This document shows, one piece after another, positions 34,266 through 43,633 of a stretch of 64,000 nucleotides of DNA. Origin of the DNA: Modestobacter sp. Leaf380. Lineage in GTDB: Bacteria > Actinomycetota > Actinomycetes > Mycobacteriales > Geodermatophilaceae. The stretch spans positions 38,660-102,659 of the forward strand of contig NZ_LMQC01000003.1 in the NCBI RefSeq assembly GCF_001424485.1, given 5' to 3'. The notes under the pieces are model-generated. The model was not told where the DNA came from and did no database searches. It saw nothing but the letters and a program-made list of their open reading frames with translations. Numbering within the stretch: position 1 is the stretch's first letter; every line of letters begins with the position of its first letter. A program made the translations under genes and the position numbers.

Positions 34266-34316
34266 GCTCCGCCCGAACCACCTGAGCACCCCGCCGGCAC
34301 CGCCGGCGGAGCACCA

Positions 34317-34352
34317 GACCCGCAGGGCCGGTCACGACCGGCCCTGCGGGTC
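34317..34352 (+). terminator. Strong hairpin after the PRC/DUF2382 gene
   Basis: GACCCGCAGGGCCGGTC (34317-34333) and GACCGGCCCTGCGGGTC (34336-34352) are perfectly complementary over 17 bp with two bases between, 51 nt after the stop. It is close to a continuous palindrome. Confidence 0.75.
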
Positions 34353-34435
34353 CCACCCCTGCCCCCGGTGACCGCACCGCGCCCTCCCGGCGCCGACGGC
34401 CGGGGGTCCCACCCCAGCACCAGCTCAGGAGAGCC

Positions 34436-35176
34436 ATGTCTTCCACCAGCCAGTCGTTCCGGGACCTCCTGGACACCGTCATCCAGTTCCTGCCCAAGCT
34501 CATCGGCTTCCTGCTGATCCTGGTGATCGGCTACGTGATCGCCAAGGCGCTGCAGAAGATCGTCGACAAGGTCCTCGAGAAGGTCGGCTTCGACGCCGCC
34601 GTCGAGAAGGGCGGCATCAAGAAGGCCCTGGCGAAGTCCCAGTACGACGCCTCCGACATCCTCGCCAAGATCGTCTTCTACGCGGTCATGCTCTTCGTGC
34701 TGTCCACCGCGTTCGGCGTCTTCGGCCAGAACCCGATCAGCGACTACCTGTCGGCGATCATCGGCTACCTGCCCAAGGTCTTCGTCGCGATCCTGATCCT
34801 GGTCATCGCCTCCGCCGTCGCGGCCGGGGTCAAGCTGCTCGTCCAGTCCGCCCTGGGCGGCCTGTCCTACGGCAAGGTGCTGGCCAACGTCGCCTCCACC
34901 GTCATCCTGGCCCTGGGTGTCATCGCCGCGCTGGACCAGCTGCAGATCGCCCAGAACGTCGTGAACGCCGTGCTGTACGCCTCGCTGGCCGCGGTCGTCG
35001 GCATCGCGGTCGTCGCCGTCGGTGGCGGTGGCATCGCCCCGATGCGGGCTCGCTGGGAGTCCGCCCTGGCCGCGGTCGAGGCCGAGGCCCCCGAGGCCGA
35101 GCGCGCTGCCCGTCAGACCGGTTCCCCCGCCGACGCCGTCGAGGCCGAGGCCGAGGCGCAGCAGTACCGCAGCTGA
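34436..35176 (+). CDS. Small-conductance-channel-like membrane protein (TM-helix repeat family)
   Basis: A 246-residue integral membrane protein with four helices arranged as two repeats: FLPKLIGFLLILVIGYVIAK and YLPKVFVAILILVIASAVAA, each followed by an amphipathic segment. This is the conserved TM-helix repeat of MscS-related actinobacterial proteins without the MscS beta-barrel domain. The C-terminal tail is acidic (ESALAAVEAEAPEAERAA). It may be a channel scaffold or a mechanosensitive channel-like protein. ATG 34436 has AGGAGAG directly upstream. It ends at a bidirectional terminator. Confidence 0.88.
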   Translation: MSSTSQSFRDLLDTVIQFLPKLIGFLLILVIGYVIAKALQKIVDKVLEKVGFDAAVEKGGIKKALAKSQYDASDILAKIVFYAVMLFVLSTAFGVFGQNPISDYLSAIIGYLPKVFVAILILVIASAVAAGVKLLVQSALGGLSYGKVLANVASTVILALGVIAALDQLQIAQNVVNAVLYASLAAVVGIAVVAVGGGGIAPMRARWESALAAVEAEAPEAERAARQTGSPADAVEAEAEAQQYRS

Positions 35177-35183
35177 CGCTGCC

Positions 35184-35222
35184 GCCGGCAGGGCGCGGGT
35201 CCGCGACCCGCGCCCTGCCGGC
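35184..35222. terminator. Bidirectional terminator between convergent genes
   Basis: GCCGGCAGGGCGCGGGTC (35184-35201) pairs exactly with the sequence at 35205-35222 around a 3-nt loop. It sits 7 nt after the channel-like gene and 29 nt past the stop of the siderophore-binding protein gene. Confidence 0.8.
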
Positions 35223-35251
35223 ACCTCCCCCGCCGCCCGACCGCCCCGGGA

Positions 35252-36202
35252 TCAGCGGGAGGCGACGATCTCGGCCAGGTCGTCCAGCACCAGGTCGGCG
35301 CCCGAGGGGCCCAGCCCCAGGAACCAGCGGCTGTCGTCGATCTCGTGCTCGGCACCGGCCTGCACCGCGGGCAGCGTCGTCCAGAGCCCGCCGGACTGCA
35401 CGGACGCCGACTCCGCCTGCCCGGTCTCCCCGAACCCCGGGGACCAGAAGACGACGTCGGAGGTGACCAGGGCCAGCGACTCCGGGGTCAGCTCGACCCG
35501 GTTGTCGGTGGTGTCCAGCGCCGCGGGCCAGACGAAGCCGATGTCGTCGAGCACGCTGCCGATGAACGACCCGCGGGCGTAGGCCCGGATCTCCCCGGCG
35601 CCCATGAACCGCAGCACGGCCACCTCGGTGCCGGCCGGGTCGCTCCAGGCGGCCGCGATCTCCCCCACCCGCCGGTCGTAGTCGGCCAGCTGCTCCTCCG
35701 CCTGCGCCGTCATCCCCAGGGCCTCCGCGGAGAGCAGGAAGTTCTCCTTCCAGACCGCACCCAGCTCGGCGGACATCACGGTCGGGGCCAGTTCGGACAG
35801 CTGGTCGTAGATCGCCTCGTGCCGGATCGCGTTGGTCAGGATCAGGTCCGGTCGCAGCGCGGCGACGGCCTCCAGGTCCGGCTCGGCGATGGACCCGACG
35901 ACCTCGACGTCCGCGGCGTCGAAGTCGTGGGCGGTCGCGAGCTCCTCCAGCAGGCCCTCGGTCTCCACGGTGCCGACCGGGACGACGCCGAGCGAGGTGA
36001 CGGCGTCCAGTTCCCCACTGTCCAGCACGACGACCCGCTCCGGCGTCCCGGCGATCTCGGTGGTGCCCAGCGCGTGCACCACCGACCGGGTCTCCTCCCC
36101 GGTCGCCGACTGCGGGCCGGCGTCCTCCGTCGTCGACCCGCAGGCGGTGAGCAGCAGGCCACCCACCGCCGCGAGTGCGATCAGTCCGGTCCGTCGTGCC
36201 AC
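35252..36202 (-). CDS. Fe(III)-siderophore ABC transporter substrate-binding lipoprotein
   Basis: A 316-residue lipoprotein: signal RRTGLIALAAVGGLLLTAC with lipobox Cys at about 21, then a helical-backbone binding protein of the FecB/FepB type (ERVVVLDSGELDAVTSLGVVPVG, DLEAVAALRPDLILTN, GADLVLDDLAEIVAS). It captures a ferric siderophore outside the membrane. No FecCD permease or ATPase is adjacent, so it must work with a transporter elsewhere. An IdeR/DmdR-type iron box lies 16 bp upstream of GTG 36202, so the gene is expected to be repressed by iron. Confidence 0.92.
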   Translation of the reverse strand: MARRTGLIALAAVGGLLLTACGSTTEDAGPQSATGEETRSVVHALGTTEIAGTPERVVVLDSGELDAVTSLGVVPVGTVETEGLLEELATAHDFDAADVEVVGSIAEPDLEAVAALRPDLILTNAIRHEAIYDQLSELAPTVMSAELGAVWKENFLLSAEALGMTAQAEEQLADYDRRVGEIAAAWSDPAGTEVAVLRFMGAGEIRAYARGSFIGSVLDDIGFVWPAALDTTDNRVELTPESLALVTSDVVFWSPGFGETGQAESASVQSGGLWTTLPAVQAGAEHEIDDSRWFLGLGPSGADLVLDDLAEIVASR

Positions 36203-36217
36203 GTGGAGCTCCTCTTG

Positions 36218-36236
36218 TTAGGGGAGCCTCACCTTA
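36218..36236 (-). promoter_or_regulatory. IdeR/DmdR iron box upstream of the siderophore-binding protein gene
   Basis: The plus strand reads TTAGGGGAGCCTCACCTTA, matching the actinobacterial consensus TTAGGTTAGGCTAACCTAA in 15 of 19 positions after reverse reading. It is placed between the gene start (36202) and the malic enzyme stop (36250), where it can block the promoter. Confidence 0.8.
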
Positions 36237-36249
36237 TCCAGGCAGGCGG

Positions 36250-37746
<1,497 letters not shown>

Positions 37747-37830
37747 GGCACGAGCGATCCTGCCGACCCCCGGACGGCCGGTCCACCCCCTCCCGGCCGA
37801 CCGTTGTGACCGCAATCCCACTGTCCGCCC

Positions 37831-37872
37831 GACTAGCTTGCGTCGCTGACTAGTGGTCGCTAGCTTCTAGTC
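37831..37872 (+). promoter_or_regulatory. Leaderless promoter and candidate PadR operator
   Basis: TTGCGT (37839-37844), 16 bp, TAGCTT (37861-37866), then six bases to ATG 37873, so transcription should begin at the start codon. GACTAG at 37831 and 37848, and its inverse CTAGTC at 37867, surround these boxes. AT-containing CTAG motifs are rare here, and autorepression by the PadR protein is the simple reading. Confidence 0.6.
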
Positions 37873-38217
37873 ATGGCCGACGACGACGTGCCCACCGAGT
37901 GGCTCCGGGCGGTGCTGCCCCTGGCGGTGCTGGCCGTGGTCGCCGAGGAGGAGACCTACGGCTACGCGGTCGCCCAGCGGCTGCAGGCCGGTGGTCTCGG
38001 CGCCGTCAAGGGCGGCACCCTCTACCCGGTGCTCAACCGGCTGGAGGCCGAGGGGCTGCTCACCTCGTCCTGGCGCGAGGGCGTCGGCGGGCCCGGCCGC
38101 AAGTTCTTCGCCGTCACCACGGCCGGCCGCGACCACCTGGACCGCCGCTCGGCGGCCTGGCACACCTTCACCGAGCGGGCCGGCGGCCTGCTCCCGGACC
38201 CGAGGAGCGCCCGATGA
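37873..38217 (+). CDS. PadR-family transcriptional regulator
   Basis: A 114-residue winged-helix protein: LRAVLPLAVLAVVAEEETYGYAVAQRLQAGGLGAVKGGTLYPVLNRLEAEGLLTS is the standard PadR HTH, with wing WREGVGGPGRKFFAVTTAG. It has a short C-terminal helix, as in the PadR-s1 group that controls small membrane-protein operons. ATG 37873 lies at the predicted transcription start. The stop overlaps the next start by 4 nt (ATGA). It probably represses its own operon of two membrane proteins. Confidence 0.93.
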   Translation: MADDDVPTEWLRAVLPLAVLAVVAEEETYGYAVAQRLQAGGLGAVKGGTLYPVLNRLEAEGLLTSSWREGVGGPGRKFFAVTTAGRDHLDRRSAAWHTFTERAGGLLPDPRSAR

Positions 38218-38717
38218 GCACCTCCGTCACCGACGTCTGGCAGCAGCGGCTCGTGGCGGCGCTCCGCGCCCGCCGGGTGCCCGCCGAGCGGATCGGCGAG
38301 GTCCTGGCCGAGGTCGACAGCCACGTGGCCGAGACCGGCGAGGACCCCACCGAGGCCTTCGGCACCCCCCGGGAGTACGCCGCCTCGCTCACCCACGAGC
38401 ACCGCCGCGACCGGCCGGCACTGCTCGTCCTGGAGGCGCTCAGCGGCGCCGCCGCCGGGTGGTTCGTCGCCGTCGGCGCGGTGACCCTGCTGCGCGGCGG
38501 GGAGTTCGCCGGGATGCCCTGGTGGGTGCTGGTGCCGCTGGGCCTGCTGCTCGGCGTCCCCGGCGGCCTCCGGATCGCCGGGCGCGCCCGACAGGTGCGC
38601 GACCCCCGCACCGGCGCACCGCTGACGCCGACCCCCCGGCGGGCCCTGGTGACGATCACCGGGACCCTCCTGGCCCTGGCTCTCGTGGTCGCCGGCATCG
38701 CGGTGGCACTCACGTGA
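38214..38717 (+). CDS. PadR-operon membrane protein, HAAS-like N-terminus (copy 1)
   Basis: A 167-residue protein. A soluble helical N-terminus of about 70 residues (RRVPAERIGEVLAEVDSHVAETG, DPTEAFGTPREYAASLTHEHR) resembles the HAAS domain that often accompanies PadR regulators. It is followed by three hydrophobic helices. Copy 2 downstream shares the segment VAETGEDPTEAFGTPREYAA exactly. ATG 38214 overlaps the PadR stop and has CGAGGAG upstream. A role as signal partner or anti-regulator of PadR is inferred from context only. Confidence 0.85.
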   Translation: MSTSVTDVWQQRLVAALRARRVPAERIGEVLAEVDSHVAETGEDPTEAFGTPREYAASLTHEHRRDRPALLVLEALSGAAAGWFVAVGAVTLLRGGEFAGMPWWVLVPLGLLLGVPGGLRIAGRARQVRDPRTGAPLTPTPRRALVTITGTLLALALVVAGIAVALT

Positions 38718-38773
38718 CCGGCACCCCCGACGCGACACCCCACCGCCCGACGCGCGACCCCGAGGAGCACCCG

Positions 38774-39289
38774 ATGACCGCTGCCCCGACGCCCCGGACG
38801 ACCTCCGACTACCGCCAGTCCCTCGTGCTGCACCTGCGCCTGCATGAGGTCCCGCCGGACCGGATCGGCGAGATCGTCGCCGAGGTCGAGAGCCACGTGG
38901 CCGAGACCGGCGAGGACCCGACCGAGGCCTTCGGCACCCCCCGCGAGTACGCCGCGAGCCTCACCGACGAGCACCGCAAGCCGCCGTGGTGGTGGACGAC
39001 GACCACCCTGGTGCTGGCCGCGGCGGCCGGCTGGCTGATCGGCCAGGGCGCCTTCGCCCTCCTGCTCGACGAGCCCTACCTGGGCCGGTCGGGCTGGCTG
39101 TGGCTGGCCACCGGGGTGGTCGTCGGCGTCCCGCCGGCGTACCTGGTCGCCCGGCGGGCCCGTGAGGTGCTGGACCCGCGCACCGGGGAGCCGCTGGTGC
39201 GGACCCCCCGGTGGGCGGTGCTGGTGTTCTTCGCCATCCCGTTCGCGATCGTGCTGCTCGGCTGGGCGGCCATCGAGCTGGCGAACTGA
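38774..39289 (+). CDS. PadR-operon membrane protein, HAAS-like N-terminus (copy 2)
   Basis: A 171-residue paralogue of the preceding gene with the same layout: conserved N-terminal helices (EVPPDRIGEIVAEVESHVAETG) and three hydrophobic helices that have diverged more. ATG 38774 follows CGAGGAGC with 7-nt spacing, the same ribosome site used by copy 1. An in-frame GTG at 38714, which overlaps the previous stop, is a possible longer start but would add a Pro-rich stretch absent in copy 1. It is the last gene of the operon; a small hairpin (39292-39307) follows. Confidence 0.85.
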   Translation: MTAAPTPRTTSDYRQSLVLHLRLHEVPPDRIGEIVAEVESHVAETGEDPTEAFGTPREYAASLTDEHRKPPWWWTTTTLVLAAAAGWLIGQGAFALLLDEPYLGRSGWLWLATGVVVGVPPAYLVARRAREVLDPRTGEPLVRTPRWAVLVFFAIPFAIVLLGWAAIELAN

Positions 39290-39291
39290 CC

Positions 39292-39307
39292 CCCGCGCCC
39301 CCGCGGG
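39292..39307. terminator. Small hairpin between convergent genes
   Basis: CCCGCG (39292-39297) pairs with CGCGGG (39302-39307) around four bases, in the 24-bp gap between the second HAAS-like gene and the TspO-like gene. It is short, so confidence is low. Confidence 0.35.
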
Positions 39308-39313
39308 AGGGGC

Positions 39314-40156
39314 TCAGCCGACGAGCAGGGCACCCGCGTGGACCCGCCGGGAGGCGACCCGCACCCCGAGGGCGACCAGGACGACGGCGGCGGCACCGAG
39401 CGCGGCGACGGTGACCGGCGTCGGGCCCCCGGCGGCGGCGATGGCGACCAGTCCCCACACGACGGCGGCGGCGAACGGCCCGGCCGCGACGTGGGCGCGG
39501 AGGACGACGAGGGAACCGACCAGCGCGACGGCGACCATCGCGGCCACCGCCCAGACCTCCGAGGAGGTGGTGGCCGGGTCGGCGCCGAGCGCCACGCCGG
39601 TGTTGCCGACCTGGGCCACCGGGGCGACGGTCACCCAGCCCAGCAGCAGACCGGCCGTGGCCGCGGGCAGCGCCCGGGCCCAGCCGCGCAGGTCGGCCCG
39701 GACCTCCTCGCGCTGCAGCCGGGCGAAGCCGACGGCGGCGGAGGCCGTGATGGCGAAGACGAGCACCTGCGTGACGTACTGCCAGACGCCACCGAAGGGG
39801 TAGACGGTCTCCCACACGGCGTTGCCGGCGAAGGCGGCGGCCAGCGGCCAGCCGGTCACCCGGTGCACCAGCCGGGTGCGCTGGGCAGGCAGTGCCTGGT
39901 AGACCGCCCAGGCCAGCGAGCCCAGGAAGACGAGCCCCCAGATGCTGAAGGCGTAGCCGGCGGGGGTGACCAGGGAGCGGGCGCCGTCGCTGACGTCGCC
40001 CACGCTGTTGCCCGACAGCACCGACCCCAGCGGGCTGCCGACCACCTGGGCGACGGCGGCCAGGACGACGACCACGACCCGGGTGGTGTCCCCGCTCCCG
40101 GTGGCCGGGGCTCCTGCGTGTGCCCGGGACCCCTGCTGCAGGCCTGTGCTGGTCAT
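39314..40156 (-). CDS. TspO/MBR-like tryptophan-rich membrane protein
   Basis: A 280-residue protein with seven or eight hydrophobic helices. YAFSIWGLVFLGSLAWAVYQALP and VWETVYPFGGVWQYVTQVLVF match the Trp/aromatic-rich pattern of the larger actinobacterial TspO-related proteins, which have extra helices beyond the five of TspO. Such proteins are linked to tetrapyrrole binding or stress but biochemical proof in this subgroup is lacking. ATG 40156 has AGGAGGAG 6 nt upstream. It is divergent from the MarR gene and is the probable target of that regulator. Confidence 0.85.
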   Translation of the reverse strand: MTSTGLQQGSRAHAGAPATGSGDTTRVVVVVLAAVAQVVGSPLGSVLSGNSVGDVSDGARSLVTPAGYAFSIWGLVFLGSLAWAVYQALPAQRTRLVHRVTGWPLAAAFAGNAVWETVYPFGGVWQYVTQVLVFAITASAAVGFARLQREEVRADLRGWARALPAATAGLLLGWVTVAPVAQVGNTGVALGADPATTSSEVWAVAAMVAVALVGSLVVLRAHVAAGPFAAAVVWGLVAIAAAGGPTPVTVAALGAAAVVLVALGVRVASRRVHAGALLVG

Positions 40157-40252
40157 GATCTGCTCCTCCTGCACCTCGACGGTGCGGCCTCTCGACGACC
40201 ATGTCTCTCTACCGTCGAAGGACTTGTCGCAAACCCGCAGGTGGAGGTGATC

Positions 40253-40711
40253 GTGGACCCACTCCGACGTGAGGTCGTGCTGCTGCTGCGCGAGGTGTCG
40301 GTGGCCAGCAACCGCACCGCCGCCGTGTTCGGCGAGACCCACGACCTGCACCGCACCGACCTGGACGCCCTCGCCGTCGTGGTCGGCGCCTCGATGGGCG
40401 GGGTGGAGATGACCCCGGGCCGGCTGGCCACCCGGCTGCGGCTGTCCTCGGCGGCCACCACCGCCCTCGTCGACCGGCTCGAGCGGGCCGGCCACCTGGT
40501 CCGCGAGCGCTCCACCACCGACCGCCGCCAGGTCGTGCTCCGGGTGCAGGACCGGGCCCGGGCCCTGGCCCGGGACTTCTTCACCCCGATGGCCGAGGAC
40601 GTGGGGGCCGTGATGGCCGACATGACCGAGGACGAGGTGCAGGTCGTGGCCCGGTTCCTGCGCCGGGCCGTCGACGCGCTGGGCCCGCCGACCGACGGGG
40701 CCGGGCGCTAG
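40253..40711 (+). CDS. MarR-family transcriptional regulator
   Basis: A 152-residue regulator with MTPGRLATRLRLSSAATTALVDRLERAGHLVRERSTTDRRQVVLRV, the typical HTH and wing (DRR). GTG 40253 stands 5 nt after GGAGG of GGAGGTGAT, a near-perfect match to the 16S anti-SD. It is divergent from the TspO-like gene across about 96 bp. It overlaps the DUF309 gene by 4 bp, tail to tail. The ligand is unknown. Confidence 0.92.
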   Translation: MDPLRREVVLLLREVSVASNRTAAVFGETHDLHRTDLDALAVVVGASMGGVEMTPGRLATRLRLSSAATTALVDRLERAGHLVRERSTTDRRQVVLRVQDRARALARDFFTPMAEDVGAVMADMTEDEVQVVARFLRRAVDALGPPTDGAGR

Positions 40712-41157
40712 CCCACCAGCCGGGGCACCGGTCCCACGTCGGCGACGTCGACAGCCCGCGCCCAGCGGGCCAGCGCGCGGCCGTCCACCCCGAACCCGGC
40801 GGCCACCCCGGCCGCGGCCTCCACGTGGCCGGCACCGCGGTCCAGCAGCGTGCGCGCGCCGGTGCCGTTGCCCCGCGCGGCGTGGGTGAGGCCCACGGCG
40901 AGCTGGGCCAGCCCACGCCACAGCTCGCGGGTCTCCGGCGGCCCGGACTTCCAGGCGTCCTCGAAGACCTCGTGGGCGTGGAAGGGCCGGCCGGCGTCGA
41001 GCAGCTCCTGGGCCTGGGTCAGCGTGTCCCCGGACGTGCGGACCACGCCCTCGGGCGCGCGCGGCTCCCCCGGTGTCCCGTACGGCAGCGGCCGGCCCAG
41101 GCCGTCCCGCGGGCGCGCGTTGCGGGCCCGGCCGTCCTCGTCCCGGTCGCGCACCAC
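40708..41157 (-). CDS. DUF309-family protein
   Basis: A 149-residue protein with the DUF309 signature: DAGRPFHAHEVFEDAWKSGPPETRELWRGLAQLAVGLTHAARGN. The conserved His and Glu (HxHE) suggest metal or phosphate contact, but no function is established. The N-terminal 45 residues are polar. GTG 41157 lies one base after the stop of the MEDS-ATPase gene, so the two are an operon with tight coupling. Confidence 0.85.
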   Translation of the reverse strand: MVRDRDEDGRARNARPRDGLGRPLPYGTPGEPRAPEGVVRTSGDTLTQAQELLDAGRPFHAHEVFEDAWKSGPPETRELWRGLAQLAVGLTHAARGNGTGARTLLDRGAGHVEAAAGVAAGFGVDGRALARWARAVDVADVGPVPRLVG

Positions 41158-41158
41158 G

Positions 41159-42112
41159 TCAGCGCAGGTGCGTGATCAGCCGGATCGAGACGCCGGCACC
41201 GTCCGGGGTGATGTCCACGTGGTCACAGAGCTGGCGGGCCAGCCAGAGGCCCATGCCGCCCTGCGAGAGGTCCTCGCCGTGCGCCGGGCCGTAGCCGATG
41301 AACGGGTCGTCCAGGCCGGTGCCGTGATCGGTCACCCGGCAGACCAGGCGCCCCTCCCCGGCCCACAGACGCAGGTCGACCGGGGGCCGGCCGTGCCGCA
41401 ACGCGTTGGTGGTCATCTCGTCCACGGCGAGCAGGAAGTCCTCGACCCGGGTCTCGTGGGTCTCCAGCAGCCCCTCGTCGGCGGCCCGGGTGGCCAGCGC
41501 CCGGCGCAGGCCCCGCAGGTCACGGACGGCGTGCTCGGCGACCAGCGGCTCGCTGTCCTCCAGCGGCTCGCCGGGGACCTCCAGGGTCTCCAGGAAGACC
41601 GCCGGGTCCTGGTGGTCGGGGTTCGCGACCTCGGCGGCGCCGCGCAGCAGCACCGGGTGGGTGGCCCGGGCGCTCTCCAGCAGCGGGGCGGCTTCGCGGC
41701 GGGCGTCGTGCAGGCAGGCCACGCACAGCGGCTCGGTGGCCGCGACGTGGTCCAGCACCGCCTCGAACCGCTGCCACTCCCGCCAGGTGTCCGGGTCGTC
41801 CCCGGCCATCGGCTCGATGAGGACCCGCACCACGTCGGAGGGCCCGGGCCGCAACCGGGCGGCGAGCCGACGCAGCGCCGTCACCGCCGCCGGGGCGCCA
41901 CCGCCGAACACCTCGATCCAGTCCACGAAGACGACCGGGTGGCCGGCCAGCGCCGGACGCAACAGCTCGGCCACCGGGGCCGACACCACCACGACCGCGA
42001 CCTGCCCCGCGTCGATCCCGTCACACAGGAAGCCGGGCGCAGCCGCCAGCACGGCGGCGTCGTCCTCGACGAGCAGCGCGGCGTGCGGCGAGCAGCCGTC
42101 CTCGTCGTCCAC
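41159..42112 (-). CDS. MEDS sensor domain plus RsbW-like ATPase (anti-sigma factor type)
   Basis: A 317-residue soluble protein. Residues about 8-170 form a MEDS domain (ALLVEDDAAVLAAAPGFLCDGIDAGQVAVVVV, VLIEPMAGDDPDTWREWQRFE, PLCVACLHDARR), known from DcmR-type sensors. The rest is a HATPase_c domain of the anti-sigma regulatory type (DFLLAVDEMTTNALRHG with N-box Asn, RVTDHGTGLDDPF, GMGLWLARQLCDHV) with no phospho-acceptor His. It probably controls a sigma factor or a STAS partner such as that at 3441-3845. GTG 42112 is the start. The gene is divergent from egtA. Confidence 0.9.
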   Translation of the reverse strand: MDDEDGCSPHAALLVEDDAAVLAAAPGFLCDGIDAGQVAVVVVSAPVAELLRPALAGHPVVFVDWIEVFGGGAPAAVTALRRLAARLRPGPSDVVRVLIEPMAGDDPDTWREWQRFEAVLDHVAATEPLCVACLHDARREAAPLLESARATHPVLLRGAAEVANPDHQDPAVFLETLEVPGEPLEDSEPLVAEHAVRDLRGLRRALATRAADEGLLETHETRVEDFLLAVDEMTTNALRHGRPPVDLRLWAGEGRLVCRVTDHGTGLDDPFIGYGPAHGEDLSQGGMGLWLARQLCDHVDITPDGAGVSIRLITHLR

Positions 42113-42352
42113 GTCTGTCCCCGTCCGTCCTGGCGCCGGTCTCGGTCCGGCGTCCGTCCCGGACTACCCGGCCACGGGCAGGCTAGGCGTCGGGTCGGAC
42201 GTGACTTGCACCGAGCCCTCCCCGGGGGACGCGGGTTGCCCCGACGGCCGACCGTGTGCACCCTGGTGGACGAGGACGGCCCGCCACCGCGAGCCGCCCC
42301 CGCACCGACCCGCGGTCGTCCACGACCGGTCCGGACCTGGAGGGGGTGGCCC

Positions 42353-43633
42353 TTGGCCACGGTTCTCGCTCATCAGCACGCCCATCGGCAGGACGACCGC
42401 CCCCTCGACGACGTCGGGGAGGCGCTGGCCCACGTGGCCGCCCGCGCCCTCGTCGCCGCCGACCCGGGCCCCGTCGGCCTGGAGCTCGAGGCGCACCTCG
42501 TCGACCGGCACACCCCCGGCGCACGTGTCCCGTGGGCGCGGATCACCCGGCTGGTCGCCGGGCTGGCGCCGCTGCCCGGGGGCAGCCGGGTGACCCTGGA
42601 GCCGGGCGGTCAGGTCGAGCTGTCCGGACCGCCGTACGGCGACGTGGCCGCCGCCGTCGCCGCTCTGCGCACCGACAGCGCCGCCCTCGCCCGCGCCCTG
42701 GCCGCGGACGGGCTGGCGCTGGCCGCGCTGGGCACGGACCCGCTGCGCCCGGCGTCCCGGGTCAGCCCCGGGCCCCGTTACCTGGCCATGGAGCAGCACT
42801 TCGCCGCGATCGGCTGCCCCGGCGCGGGTGCGGCGATGATGACCTCCACGGCCTCGCTGCAGGTGAACCTGGAGGCGGGACCCGCGGCGGGCTGGGTGGA
42901 CCGGGTGGGCCTGGCCCACGCGCTGGGACCGGTGCTGGTGGCGGTGTCGGCGTGCTCGCCCTGGCTGCAGGGCCGGGACACCGGCTGGGTCTCGGGCCGC
43001 CAGCAGGTCTGGGGCGACCTGGACCAGGCCCGCTGCGGGCCGCTGCTGGGGCGGGGCGACCCGGCCGACGAGTGGGCGGAGTACGCGCTGGCCGCGCCGG
43101 TGATGCTGGTCCGCTTCACCGACGCGGGCGGCGCGGAGCCGGTGACCGGCCCGGTCTCGTTCGCCGACTGGGTCCGCGGCCGGCCCGAGCTGGGTGGCCG
43201 GCGGCCCACCGCCGCGGACCTGGACTACCACCTGACCACGCTCTTCCCGCCGGTCCGGCTGCGCGGGTTCCTCGAGGTCCGCTACCTCGACGCCGCCCCG
43301 GAGCCCTGGTGGCCGGCCCTGGCCGCGGTGACCGCGACCCTGCTCGACGACCCGGTCGCCGCCGACCTGGCCGCCGCGGCCTGCGCCCCCGTCGCCGGCC
43401 GCTGGGACGACGCCGCCCACCACGGCCTGACCGACCCCGACCTGCACACCGCCGCCACGGCCTGCCTGGCCGCGGTGGCCGACCGCGTCCCGCCCGCGCT
43501 GCGCCCGGAGGTGCACGCCCTCGCCGAGCTGGTGGCCGCCGGCCGCAGCCCCGGGGACGCCGTCGCCGACACCGCCCGGGCCGCCGGCCCGGCCGCCGCC
43601 CTGCTCGCCGCCTGTCCGGAGGAGGACTCGTGA
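42353..43633 (+). CDS. egtA: EgtA, glutamate-cysteine ligase of ergothioneine biosynthesis
   Basis: A 426-residue enzyme that makes gamma-glutamylcysteine, the sulfur donor in ergothioneine assembly. Family segments include [56 protein letters not shown] and [16 protein letters not shown], the actinobacterial EgtA/GCS2 pattern. The start is TTG 42353 with GGAGGG 8 nt upstream; the nearby GTG is out of frame. It is the first gene of egtABCDE and overlaps egtB by 4 nt. About 240 bp separate it from the divergent sensor gene. Confidence 0.93.
   Translation: MATVLAHQHAHRQDDRPLDDVGEALAHVAARALVAADPGPVGLELEAHLVDRHTPGARVPWARITRLVAGLAPLPGGSRVTLEPGGQVELSGPPYGDVAAAVAALRTDSAALARALAADGLALAALGTDPLRPASRVSPGPRYLAMEQHFAAIGCPGAGAAMMTSTASLQVNLEAGPAAGWVDRVGLAHALGPVLVAVSACSPWLQGRDTGWVSGRQQVWGDLDQARCGPLLGRGDPADEWAEYALAAPVMLVRFTDAGGAEPVTGPVSFADWVRGRPELGGRRPTAADLDYHLTTLFPPVRLRGFLEVRYLDAAPEPWWPALAAVTATLLDDPVAADLAAAACAPVAGRWDDAAHHGLTDPDLHTAATACLAAVADRVPPALRPEVHALAELVAAGRSPGDAVADTARAAGPAAALLAACPEEDS

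Noticed and set aside
38714..38773. GTG 38714 as start of the second HAAS-like gene
   Set aside because: It overlaps the previous stop attractively, but ATG 38774 has the same strong CGAGGAGC site as its paralogue and aligns with it.
42113..42352. Promoter for egtA
   Set aside because: Several weak -10/-35 combinations exist in this 240-bp gap, but none was good enough to call.
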